Assembly: GCA_016490725.1 (NCBI GenBank)
Contig: JAEMHR010000038.1
Location: forward strand, 62,001-126,000
Source: Amphichorda felina
Taxonomy: Eukaryota > Ascomycota > Sordariomycetes > Hypocreales > Bionectriaceae
DNA: 64,000 bases
Direction: 5' to 3'
The notes under the pieces are model-generated. The model saw only the letters and a list, made by a program, of their open reading frames with translations, was not told the origin of the DNA and did not search any database. Shown here piece after piece: positions 21,229 through 32,232 of the stretch. A program made the translations under genes and the position numbers. Numbering within the stretch: position 1 is the stretch's first letter; each line of letters begins with the position of its first letter.

Positions 21229-23427
21229 TCAAAGCTTGGCAGCTTTTTCAAACGGGTTCTCGGTAGCGGTGCACTCTTGAAGCGCAGCTACCAGGTCATT
21301 ACGCCGCAACGGCTTTTGTAGATGCCCATCCAGCCGGGCCTGTGAATATTTCTCGTCGTCAATCGTCCTGCCGCCAACTCCCATGGAAATAATGGGAGTA
21401 GATCGAACTCCAATACTTTGCTCGTACTCTCGTGTTTGAACAGCCGCCTCAAGCCCATTCTATGACTGTTAGTATCTTATCAAGTGATTAAATTTGTGCA
21501 GAGGTGGTCGTTTTACCATTACGGGCATCATTATATCCATGAAGATGGCGTCAAACCTCTTGCCCTTGACCGCCTCCACGGCTTCAGAGCCATTCGCTGC
21601 CACAGTCACACTGCAATGATACTTCTGAAGCATCTTCACAAGAAGCTTCTGGTTGACGGGGTTGTCCTCGGCAACTAGAATCTCCAACGGCTCCAAATGG
21701 TCATAATTTACCAAGGTAGAATCGGGTCTGCGGTCCAGGGCATCCATCATGGCCATCTCTAGGGTTGCGACTCTGCCAGGGGCTGCTACGTACGACGCGA
21801 TGTCTACTGCAAGAACCCTTTCGATGTTAATGTGGATTGTTGGATTCATAACGACCACCACAGGAGGAAGTACTGTGAGGCGTCCCCGAGTCCTCAGCTC
21901 TGCGGCGGTTTGAATCGAGTCCACGACAACACTGCCCCTTGGAATCCCCAGACCCTTACCCGCCTCCTGCATCAAGAGCTCCAGGGCTTGCTCTGTGCCC
22001 ACAATCGTGGGCTGCAGACCCATCTCCTCAAGCATGGGCTTGACGTGAAGCCCAAAGCCAGATTGTTCCTCGTCGACTACGAGGACCCGGTAACTCCGGA
22101 CCGGCCCGAGCCGTCGCTGGATGCCTTTGCAGTGGCTACTGTTTGTAACCATCCGGGAATGAATGGTGAAGTGAATCATGTTGTGACTCCCGCGGTCGAC
22201 CCAGAGTCTGCCTCCCATACGCTCCACGAGACCCTTGACGATTAATAGCCCAAGGTCCACGCTGCTAATGTATTCGGGCGTCGTTCTGGACTCACTCACA
22301 CTGTGGAGAGTATCCAAGAACTGGTTCAGGCTGTATTCGCCGTCCCCCATCTTATCAATTTCAATCATGAATTCGACACTGCTAGCTCCCTCCTCACATG
22401 GCTGCGGATCGGGACACATGCGGACATTCAAGCTGATATCTTGGTCCCGCCCGGCCATCTCCATGACCTTTTTCATGAGACACTGAATGACCTCTCGCAG
22501 ACGAAAGGAATCACCCATGATGTGGTCTGGGACAGACCCATCTACATGGAGTAAAATACCCCGGCCTTTGTCCTTTGCCTCGGCTACCAGGGGCTCCAGA
22601 ACGCGGAGGACGGTGTGTCTCAACCGTAGTGGCAACTCCTCAACGATAAGACTCCCGCACTCGATCTTGGAAAATGTCATAACTTCGTCAATGATGGTAG
22701 TCAGGCAGTCCGTCGAAGTCAGGACGACCTCAAGCATCTCCCGCTGGTACACAGTCAATTCGGTGCCCAGTACCATTCGGGTCATGCCCATGATGGCGTT
22801 GATGGGCGTCCGCATCTCGTTGGAAAGCTGGGCGTAGAGCGTTGTGATGCGGCTGTTTTGGGGTGTGGCCGGTTTCCTGGACTGCTGAAGTCTGCGAATG
22901 TTGCTTCTGAGCGTGGAAGTCGTCTCGCCCATACTTTTCCGGGCTTTTTTGACGCCATCAAAGGCTTTCGAAAGCGCTTTGACATCAGGGTTCGCTTCCA
23001 AACCCATGGTCAACCCTGAGAGGGCGTGCCGCTGCGCTGTCTGCAGCTCGTTTTGCTCGAGGAATTGCGCATCGAGTTTTGCGAGCTCCTGGAGCATGCC
23101 ATCTAGCAGCTTCTCGTCCCCGGCGTCCTGTACAATGGCCTCTTTCCTTGAAGCTGCATCACCATCGCCATTCACACGACCCAAATCATCACCGCTGGTC
23201 ATCGCCTCATCGCCGATGGAAAGATTGGGTCTGGAATTCCTGTCGATGAGGCTGTCGACAAGGTCGGCGAGTCCCTGAAGCTCGGTCTGAAGACGCTTTT
23301 TTGCAGGTGTTTCGGGCCCAAGGAACTCGACAGCATCGCCAGCTTTTGTCGAATCTGGGGGCGACTTAAGCCGGACTTGGAGAGAGGCTACGAAGCGAGC
23401 CGCCGCGAGGGTCGATTCGTCATCCAT
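21229..23427 (-). CDS. hybrid histidine kinase with degenerate kinase core and intact receiver
   Basis: Two exons: 21517-23427 and 21229-21459 (57-nt intron in phase 0 inside the receiver, between VM and NG); 713 residues, no TM segment. N-terminal 1-190 is helical (coiled-coil-like). The HisKA-type helix pair at about 195-265 is clear, but the H box reads SNEMRTPINAIMGM, so the phospho-acceptor His is Asn203 (codon AAC). The HATPase-like region (about 270-420) has an altered N box (LREVIQCLMKKVMEM) and lacks a DxGxG-type G1 box, while a G2-like DLGLLIVKGLVERMGG remains. A degenerate receiver-like stretch follows (about 445-560). The C-terminal receiver is complete: E587/D588, D631 in FMDIMMPVMNG, S662 and K686 in LQKPL. 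Inference: it cannot autophosphorylate and probably acts as a scaffold or as a receiver phosphorylated by other kinases or an Hpt protein. Confidence 0.88.
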
Positions 23428-24492
23428 GAGTAGTGATTGGGTGCACGGTAAGACCCAACAGTTGTCTTCTGGAACAATGATAAGAGGTCTGCAGATCTAC
23501 AGAGTGGAATGTCCAAGACGTTGGTCAGCTTCTGGGTGAGGGGAGGCCCATCCTACGTCATTGGTCCCGTGTTCTACACCCTGGCTCGGCGTTGTGGCTT
23601 TGCGCGTTGGCCTTGTTCTATTCATAGCTTGGCCTAGAAAGGAGGGCCATGGCCTCCTAAATCCGAGGCGACCTTGACGGAGTTTAAAACATCCATTGGA
23701 AACTGTACCAGCTGGACCTAGTTAATAGTGTATGTAGTTATATAGACTGGAGTTCTACACAGCACGGCGCCCCCACCATCTCTCCTGACCAAGCTTGCCG
23801 TCCTTGGAGCTACAGCCAGCCATACGGGTGTTGTGGAATGTGCATCCTGGAATCCTGTCCACCAGTTATATAATGAATGGCAAGGCTCCATCCTGCAACT
23901 ACTTTTTCATATGCAGACTCGATTACCTGGTGGCTCAATGCGGGGAGATCCGGCCATCGGCGACTGCGATGCGCCGATACGGCATTCCAAGTCTATAAAG
24001 ACACGCACGAGTAGACAATAGCGTAGATTCCTCTACAAACAGGCAATTATTTCGGGTATTCTTCTGTAGCTCGGTGGAACTATGGCGGCAATAGCGAGAT
24101 TGGAGAGACCTTGCAGCGTGTGGCACCTCGAGTCTGTGGTAACATTGATCACGCAAATGGCGACATCCCAACACCGTCCTCATCATCACAGCGGGGGCCA
24201 ATAACATCTATCAGAATACAGATGGACGCTTGATCAAAGACCATGATAGAGCTGGCAGACCACTTACAGTGATTACAGGATGTGGGGTAATCAACTTGCG
24301 TGCTTGGTGATACTGGCTTCGTAGTCGGGATAGACATCCGGGTTTAGGGATGGTTGAGACCCGGTGTCGGGGAGGGCGGCCATGGCATGAGACTATTAAA
24401 TGCAGGGCCCTCTATACATATCCAAGCAAGGAGTGTAATCATTTGTTCAAATCTACATTCTTCTTACGTGAACCTATACCCCAATATTCAGC
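23428..24492. other. intergenic between divergent kinase and oxygenase genes
   Basis: About 1.06 kb holding the two divergent promoters. An AT-rich stretch CTATTAAATGCAG at 24393-24405 is a possible TATA region 90-100 nt upstream of the oxygenase ATG. No gene seen. Confidence 0.5.
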
Positions 24493-25777
24493 ATGCCCTC
24501 TGCCGTACCCCAGCTCTACCAATACACCCACGTCCCCGAGACGCAGGAGGACCTGGATTGGGCAGATCGTAAGGCAATACTTGCATATTTGCTTCAGCAT
24601 CTCCCAATGACTGACAATCCATTAGTCCCCAATGTGGACCTCTCCAAATACGGAACATCAGAGGGAAACAAGGAGCTCGCCGACCTCCTCATCGAGGCCA
24701 TCCGCACCAAGGGCTTCTTCTACGTGACCAACTACGGCATCTCCCAGGAGGCCGTCGACAGGCAGTTTGCCTTTGGCCAGAGGTTCTACGAGCTCCCACT
24801 CGAGGAGAAGCTCAAGTACGAGCCAGACCTTGACTCGGGTGACTTCAATGGCTATCGCCCGGCGGGGAGACGTCTGTTGAGTGGCGGGATCCACGACAAG
24901 ACCGAGGTCTGGAACATGGCGAGTAAGTGGAATATAATCGTTTTCTTTCTTGCACCCGAAACATGAGTTTGAATTTAACACCAGATAGCCAACGATGGAC
25001 ACATCACTCAGCCACTGCCAGACCTCCTAGAGCAGAACAAGGCCGAGATCGAGGCCTTCTCCAAAGACCTGCACGACAAGGTCCTCGACCCCCTCAACCA
25101 CCTCATCGCCCTGGCCCTCGAACTTCCCGAGGACTTCTTCGTCAAACTGCACCAGTGGAACACGCACGACGAGTCGCACCTGCGCTACATGAAGTACGCC
25201 AAGTTCTCCGAGGACGAGATCGCGCGCCTCAGCGACGGCCTGTGGACGCGCGGGCACACCGACCTGGGCACCATGACGCTGCTCTTCCGCCAGCCCGTCG
25301 CCGCGCTGCAGATCCGCGACCACGACACGGGCGCGTGGAAGTGGGCGAAGCCCCTTGATGGGAGCCTGACGGTCAACACGTGCGACGCCCTCAGCTTCCT
25401 GACGGGCGGGTACATCAAGTCGACTGTCCATCGTGTAAGTCAAGCCGTACTCCCTCACGATGCGGGTGAAAAGCTGACCGGGATCCTGCTCAAAGGTATC
25501 GCTGCCGCCCAAGGACCAGCGCCACGTCGACCGTCTCGGCCTGCTGTACTTTGCGCGCCCGCAGAACGACCTGCGCCTCAAGACAATTGACTCGCCCGTG
25601 CTTCAACGCGAGGGCTTCCTTCAGAACGAGTTCGAGGCGGGTGGGCACCCGGTGCCCACCATGGGGGAGTTCACCAAGCTCAAACAGACGTGGCAACAGG
25701 GCAACAAGGGCAAATCGTACCAGGACGTGGAGGGGAAAGAGATCCTGCCTGGGTTCAGAGGCCAGTACTTTGCGTAG
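24493..25777 (+). CDS. 2-oxoglutarate/Fe(II)-dependent dioxygenase (IPNS-like)
   Basis: Four exons: 24493-24568, 24626-24922, 24989-25434 and 25496-25777; 366 residues. The DIOX_N region (about 28-130) contains GFFYVTNYGIS and RFYELPLEEK. The catalytic jelly roll supplies the iron ligands H214 and D216 (GHTDLGTMT) and H272 (STVHR), and R286 (DRLGLLYFAR) is placed to bind 2-oxoglutarate. The length is normal for fungal isopenicillin-N-synthase-like oxygenases, which hydroxylate or desaturate small metabolites. Two AG acceptors lie 4 nt apart at 24984 and 24988; only the second keeps the family sequence (MATNDGHITQPLP). No neighbouring biosynthetic core gene suggests a substrate. Confidence 0.9.
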
Positions 25778-26432
25778 TCATGTTGTCCAGTCTAGAAATG
25801 GAGTGGTGGCATGAAACGCGAATGAAGTTTTACGATTCTTGAAGCCAAGAAAGCGTTATTCAGACCGCTGAATCCACCAGCAAGCACGTTGAGCACAAGT
25901 CCAAGAAGTAGATCTTTATCCTTGCCTTCAACCTAGGTGATGCGGCCTTCGAAGGACTGGTCCGGGATAAGAATGGCACCTTTCCAATGCCCATCATAAG
26001 GTCAATATTACTTTAGGCAAGTTGGACGCTGGCCTGCATCATCCGTTTCGCGAGCCTGTGCTCCGGAAAGTACTCGCAGAGTTCAGTGAAAGTCATTCCC
26101 TCAGGCGCATAGACAAGATCCCTATGGGCCCCATGAGTACCATTAAGAGTGAAATATATATTCTACAGCTGTGCGAACGTCACTGCTACCAGGGTGATCT
26201 TGCACTAGGGCTGTCTTGAGCTTCTAGGAAAGCATCACCTATTCTACCAGGCACTTTAAATGCATCATGATCGCCCCATCTACGCATAATCCTGGTAGGC
26301 TTCCGATGGTCGTATTCCAACATTTGGTATTACAATAGACTACAGTCCGGGATCACACCCCGATAGACGGGTTTGCGCCCTCGATTCATTCTATGACTTC
26401 CCAAAGCACCCCTGAAAGCCAGTCCAGCCCCG
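25778..26432. other. convergent 3' flank and spacer
   Basis: 655 bp between the 3' ends of the oxygenase (plus) and metalloprotease (minus). No coding potential or repeat recognised. Confidence 0.6.
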
Positions 26433-27478
26433 TCAGCCACCAGCAACGGGATGCTTCGCGCTCATCTTGGACCGGATCGAGTGGTAGACATTATGCATCC
26501 GCGCCCGCTGGCCCCGCGTGAACTCCTCGGCGCAGTCATCGCCCGCATAGTCCATAAAGTTGTTGGCATTGTCCTTGCCCGGCTTCCCGGGGCACGAGTC
26601 GCTCTCCTTGAGCGCGCACCTGCCGTCGTCGCTGTCGCTCATGACGATGCTGGGCGACGTCTGCTGCGCCGTGTCGCCCACCAGGTCGCCCTCGTCGTCG
26701 CAGTCGTCGCTCCAGACGTGCAGCAGGCCGAGCCAGTGCCCGACCTCGTGGACGGCCGCGCCGCCGGCGTTCCAGGCGCCGTCGGAGCCGGACCCGGGGA
26801 TGCTGTCGGCGACGATGTGGCACGCGTCCAGGTAGTAGTCCTCGGGGGTGCGGTCCTCGTCCGGGAAGTTGCACAGGCCCTGCGCGCCCTGGATCTTCTC
26901 GTACACGAAGATGTTGAGCGTCTTGTAGTCGCCTGTGCGGCGGTGCTTCCACCATGCTTCGATGGCGGGCGTTGAGCCGCTGAGGTCGTCTTCGTCGTCG
27001 AATTCCATCTCGAGGCTCGTGAGGCGGTTGCCTAGGTTGCGGGTGATGTTGCCCAGTTCCATGAAGATGTCGTAGGGGGCATCTGTCAGATGGACCGGTC
27101 AGTCAGTCGCAACATCACGGGGAGAATACAGCGGGAGCTATGGAACTTACACTCCTTTTTCAGAACCTCAAACTGCCTGTATAGCTGCTCGGCGGACACA
27201 TAGTCGTCGGTCGCATTGCTGGGCAGTCCGGCGTGGAGATTGACCTTGACAACAACGCGCTCGTGCTCCTTTCTCCTGAGCAGGACGTCGCTCGCCTGGA
27301 GCCTCTGAACCGTCTTCAATCCCCTCGAGCCCGAGACGGGATTGGTAAAGCCACAGGCCTGATCAGGAGTGTCGCGTCGCGAATACGATTTTGCTGGCGA
27401 CCGCGGCTGTAGACCCAAGCTGGCAGCCCCAGCTAACGGCACCAGGGCTGCAGCAAGGAGAGCACACAGGGGCAGCAT
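26433..27478 (-). CDS. secreted M43B (pappalysin-like) zinc metalloprotease
   Basis: Two exons: 27151-27478 and 26433-27082 (68-nt intron, phase 1); 325 residues. A signal peptide of about 18-20 residues (LCALLAAALVPLAGAAS) is followed by a short pro-region with RR. The zinc site is HEVGHWLGLLH, i.e. H221, E222, H225 and H231 in the HExxHxxGxxH arrangement. The Met-turn is NNFMDYAGDDC. Segment KTLNIFVYEKI and the Cys-rich loop CNFPDEDR...CHIVADSIPG are typical of fungal MEP1-type extracellular proteases, known from pathogenic and saprobic fungi. It probably acts outside the cell on proteins. Start chosen at 27478 because it gives the signal peptide; longer upstream frames read through promoter sequence. 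Confidence 0.93.
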
Positions 27479-28328
27479 TTTATCATCCGGTGGAAATACT
27501 TGTAGGCATATGTGAGACTTTGGAGAATGGCAAGCTTTGAAATTAAATATCCTATTTACCCCACGCTCTCCCATCGCGACAGGCCTGTACGCATACCCAT
27601 TTGGTGTCTCGCCGACTGTGGCCTGAGTATGCTGTGCTGCCTGTCCTGCCCCATTGTTGGCATCCACAAGGCAAGGAATGTAATAACGGCACCCCTGTTC
27701 AGTCATACAGCAGCTGTCATTCTGTGCCCTGCCATGGTGACATTGCCGCATCCTCCAGGCGCCTGGGAGATTTCTTACGGAGTCACTGCCCCAGTCTGAC
27801 GGTCGGGATGAGCCCCCTTTGGGAAATGATGCTGGCCGATCGTCAAGATCGCCCACGACGTCAGCCCCAGCTGATATTCATCATGCATCAATGCACCAGC
27901 CAAAATGCAACGTTATTTATAGTAATTGCTACCAGAAGTATTAAGGACGTGATAGCCAAGGCCAACTTTGCCTTCTGTTGTCTGAATATATGTAATTCTG
28001 GATATGCACTCTGAACTTGTACTCCCTCCTCAAACCATCCCCATCCCCTTCCTTTCAATCACGGCATATAATATCCGAGTAAAGCTTCTCGGGTTGTACC
28101 AACGTACGTATATATAGATATTGCGGTGAGTGTTTCTCCCAGTATTATTTCAATAATGATTATGGGCGGAGACTATGGAAGTCGCGGCCATCCATCGTGT
28201 AAACGAAAACACATTAATTTCGTGGTTTATTCAATATACATACATCCTCCACAACATTGCCACTTCCGATTCAACATAGACAAGATCCTTGAGACCCAAT
28301 TTCCATCTGCAGTCGCCCCAGAAGTACG
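27479..28328. other. intergenic, no gene supported
   Basis: Upstream region of the metalloprotease and 3' flank of the Cys-rich membrane protein gene. AT-rich around 28060-28110. No gene seen. Confidence 0.55.
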
Positions 28329-29265
28329 TCACTGGAAGGCCCTGTAGCCAGAGAAGCAAGCACTGAGCAAGTAGGCAAGGCCTACGAAGCCCACGATGCT
28401 TCCCAAGACCGCGAAGGCAATCCAGTAGTTTCTCTTGTCATCCTGGGTTGCCTGGAAGCCACTCCGCACCTTTCCGCCAGGGCCTTCAATAGCGTGTCAA
28501 ATCAGTACACAGTTTCATAAAGAAACTCCTCTGCCGTCATGTGCTTACCAACACTAGTATCCCCAGTAGGAACACTGATCCTACGTCCATCGCTCCAGCG
28601 GTCTATGTAGGCAGGCGGTTGTCGGGCACCCTCGTCATACTCCGGCCAGCGTCGCACCAAGAGTGAATCGTCTTCTAACAATTTTCATCAGTGCCCATCC
28701 CTCGAGGTAAAAACGGCGCAAGGCTCTTTGTCTTCCTTACCGAGCACCTTTTGCCTGTACTCCTTTTCCGCCCAATGGTCAGGCACACACCCGAAACTGC
28801 CATTATGCGTCCTGCTGGGCTCGACGATAACCATGCCGTCGGCGTCTTTGTCGCAGCACCAGCGTTTGTCCAGCTCCGAGCTCTCATGGAGAAATATCGA
28901 CCATTCGAAACTCGCGCACTAGAAAAGACGGCCGGGTAATTAGTTCTTTGGTCTGCGGGTTGCTGGCAGAGAGAGGGAAAGGGGAGTTGCCCTCTTACCT
29001 GGGGAGACTCAATGACATCTTCCAGGCAGTCCTCGTCTTCCTTTGGGCACCAGTACCACTGTCCGAGGGCGTCAACTCTGCAGAACATGTCTGCGGGACA
29101 GCACGCAAAGCCGTGCTGGACGGGGCAGCTGACGGGTGCCTCCGGATCGCACCCTTCTCCGTGGAGCCTCGCGAAGCCCCCCGCATAACCGTCCAGAGAT
29201 ACCAAGAGACCCATTGCGGTCAGCAAGGCAAACAGAGGAGCAGTTATGAGAGTGAAGAGACCCAT
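28329..29265 (-). CDS. Cys-rich single-pass membrane protein, unknown function
   Basis: Four exons: 28999-29265, 28741-28918, 28549-28674 and 28329-28483; 241 residues, phase kept across introns of 65-80 nt. An N-terminal signal peptide or anchor (MGLFTLITAPLFALLTAMGLLV) is followed by an ectodomain with about a dozen Cys (CDPEAPVSCPVQHGFACCP, FCRVDALGQWYWCP, then CASFEWSIF, RWCCDKDADG and FGCVPDHW). A hydrophobic helix near the C-terminus (NYWIAFAVLGSIVGFVGLAYLL) leaves a tail of about 11 residues. This fits a type I plasma-membrane protein with a disulphide-stabilised exterior. I do not recognise the family. The Cys spacing is not EGF, CFEM or WSC. Confidence 0.78.
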
Positions 29266-32232
29266 TGTATTGGTGCAGTAGAATGAGCACGAGGGAGATG
29301 TGAGAGAACGTGTGTTGCGTTGAGGATGTGGTTGTCTAAGAGGTCCTAGGGGCTAGATGCTGTCAATTTATAATTTTAGGGCTTCAATGGAAGATTTCTC
29401 TTTGGGGACTGTTCCAACGTGGGAAAGTGAGTCTAAGTGTAATGCAAGTGCCGCCATAGGAGCATCCTCGTTGTTGTCACTGTCCTGGGCTGCGTAGAAA
29501 AGCCCATTCGCAAGCCATGGCGTTCTAATACTGGGAACGTGCCTGGCGTTTATACTTTTTTGCTGTTTTTCAACAGGGAAAAACTGGACCGTACTTTATC
29601 TACTCGACTTCTTGGGTACTACCTGATGTATTGGAAGGCTCAGCTGAGCCTGATAGGGCAAGCGGGAGGTGCTGTGCTGTGAGTAGTTGAGGAAAGTCCC
29701 ACACATGCTGCTACTAGTAGCCAAAAGGGCCTTCAAGCCACCTGGGAAGACCTACCCTGAGCCCTGCTCAGCAGGGTGTGCCTGAGCGTTGTTCCACGTT
29801 GAACTCCGGACGGATCCATTTTCCCCTGATGTGGGACACACCAGCGTAGATTTGGTGTTCTAAATTTGAATAGGTACGCACTCACTCAAGAGGGTGTCTT
29901 AAAAGTCTATCAACTCGAATCTTGAATAATTTCTGGGGGGTCAAAATGTTACAAAGTTTATTACAGCACGATATATCCATGTACCTAGGGGGATACTGAC
30001 AGTGACAGGGAGTAAAAAGTGATATAATTTCCCCGTGCTTTGTTGAAATCAATGAAGCTTTTAGTTCGAACAACGAAATACCTCAAACTCAGCCACAGGA
30101 TCATTCCAGGGCGGTCATATAGATCATTTTTGGTAGCGCGGTGGGATAAAAACCACATCTTCAGGACACGGCTTCGTTCCTTATTACAGAAATCTGACAG
30201 TAAGAGCAACCTCTTGTAAATGGCCAGGCCGCCTTCATAGAGGCCAACAAGGTCCACGTCCTGCTTACCACAAACTATCACGTCCTACACTCCTTCGCAA
30301 AGGTATCGAAGGCCTCAACAGAGAGTGAAAGCCATTTGAATGGGGCGAATGACGGGAAGGGCCAAGTCGAGGCACACTGACGTGCATATTGCACTCAGAA
30401 CCCAACAGCCCGCCTAGCGCCAAAATGACGCCTATGCGATGCATAAAAGGTAAAATCCGGTATCGGGTTCCCAAGGTATAAAAAGAGGCATTTTCCACTC
30501 CGCCATCATAGATGGGAGCTATCACTATGGCTCGCGAACACTTCTGTGTTTGTAGTACGGGGCGCGAGCCCTCTAGCTATCGCCAACACAAAGGCATTAC
30601 TCCTCGGGGGAGGGGCCTTGGTCCAAAAGCAACGCTGGGACTCCAATTTTTTGATTGTTACGCGGTTTCTGACTTCGTGTGTGCCTTCTTCAGCTAAGGA
30701 AAGGTGAAGAAGAAGGGACTGCTGTGGCTCTGATCTGAACGATGATGACTATGAGGTACCCAGTGGGCACCCATCTCAGGTGTTTGATCCAAACCTCGGA
30801 AGGCGGTTCACAACTACCATAACCCAGATGGGGCAACACCTGAGATGCTGAGTTCAAAATTGTCAGAGGTTGCTGTTGAACACAAGGTCGAGGGTCCTAA
30901 GCAAGTGCAGGGGCCATGTAAGAAAGACATCAGGGGACCTGCGATTCCCCTTCAGCTTTTAAGCGAATGTAACTTCATTGCTCATGCGAACTTGCCACAT
31001 GTATCCTGTCACGATTGTACCAATTTGACACTACTCTGGAACCTACTCTACCTGCAACCATTAGACTTTTTCGTCTCTATGATCGCTCGTTGTTAGTCTA
31101 GAACATGGATTCACAGCATGAATATACATCTCGTTTGTGTCCAGGGACCAAAATACCTCACACTCACAGATGGCCCAGTAGAAATCTTCAGGAGAACCTG
31201 GACGATGAGCAGCAATATTGCAGTCCAAGACTGAACTTCCGGTGACATCAATTGGGCCAGCACGCCATTGCGTAGCAACAATAAGTGGCAGCAAACACAT
31301 CCAAAGACGCTGTGCGATTGGGCTATGAACTGGACCCGAGGTGAGGGGAAGAGGACAGGACCTTTTGAACTAAAGGTTCCGATTCGCCAGGTGGAAAGGC
31401 CGGGAACGCCTCTGTATGCAGCACAAAGAACCTTAACGACAAGCATCTATTGCATCGGTCTAGCCAGAAGCGGGCACCATGGCAATGGCGGCCATCGCTG
31501 ATGAAATCTCGACCCTGTAACTGGCTTACCGGCAGTGGATCGTCCAATTATAGGAGTATCTGCTACTACCTCTGGCATGTATGTAAGCATGCGGAGCACA
31601 ACTGTCAGTCTGGAATGCTCCAAACGGCCAACATGAGGGGGTCGTTGGAGATAAGGTGGATGTCACCCCAGTCTCCAGGGTCTGCACCCCGGGAACCTTT
31701 CCCGAGCAACGCGCGTTCCTGTCAACGGGACAATCCGAGAAGAGCCGGCCGAAGGATGTGGAGGAGATGGCCTCATTGGCAGGCATCCAAGCGGGGAGAA
31801 CAACCGCGGTGGAAACACCAATAGTGACGGCAGTCACATCATCTCCAATCTCCAAGACTGGGTTCGGGGGCTCCGGGGCTCCGGGGCTGCTGCGTTTATT
31901 TACTGGACCGGCCTGGTGAGGCCCACCAACAAGCCGTCCCGACCTTCCCCATGAGGCAAGTGATGGGCGTCCTGGACTGGCAGAGTGAGACAGGCCTCAC
32001 AAAGTTCCATGCCGCCCGCCACCCCTCATCTCGAAGGCATCACACAAGTGCTGGCTCGTTATCTAGATGCCTGCCTCGCCGGCTGAGTACCAGGCAGACG
32101 GCAACATGTCTCACAGCCTTGGCGAGCGGGGAGGACTGTCGCCTCTTCGTATATCAGCCTTGACGCCCAGCATCACTTGAACCCCGGCGGGACAAAGCAC
32201 ACCCATCCAGTCCAGATTGCCTGCTGCCCAGC
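29266..32232. other. long intergenic stretch with a possible relic exon
   Basis: Nearly 3 kb without an assignable gene. A perfect short hairpin CCCTGCTCAGCAGGG occurs near 29762. The minus-strand frame 31526-31858 has GC-rich third positions like a real exon but no start, no domain and no good partner exon. The segment next to 32232 is the promoter of the secreted LVIVD-repeat gene. Confidence 0.5.
31526..31858 (-). other. coding-like open frame without assignable gene
   Basis: About 110 codons with strong C/T/G third-position preference, unlike the surrounding spacer. An acceptor-like CCCAG precedes it at about 31859-31863 and a GTAAGC donor-like site ends it near 31529. No domain is recognisable (contains PAWMPANEAIS and CPVDRNARCSGK) and no exon with matching phase was found. 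It could be an exon of a small gene or a relic. Confidence 0.22.

Noticed and set aside
21229..29265. Possible secondary-metabolite cluster around the 2OG oxygenase
   Set aside because: No polyketide synthase, NRPS, terpene synthase or other core enzyme nearby; neighbours are a histidine kinase, a protease and a membrane protein.
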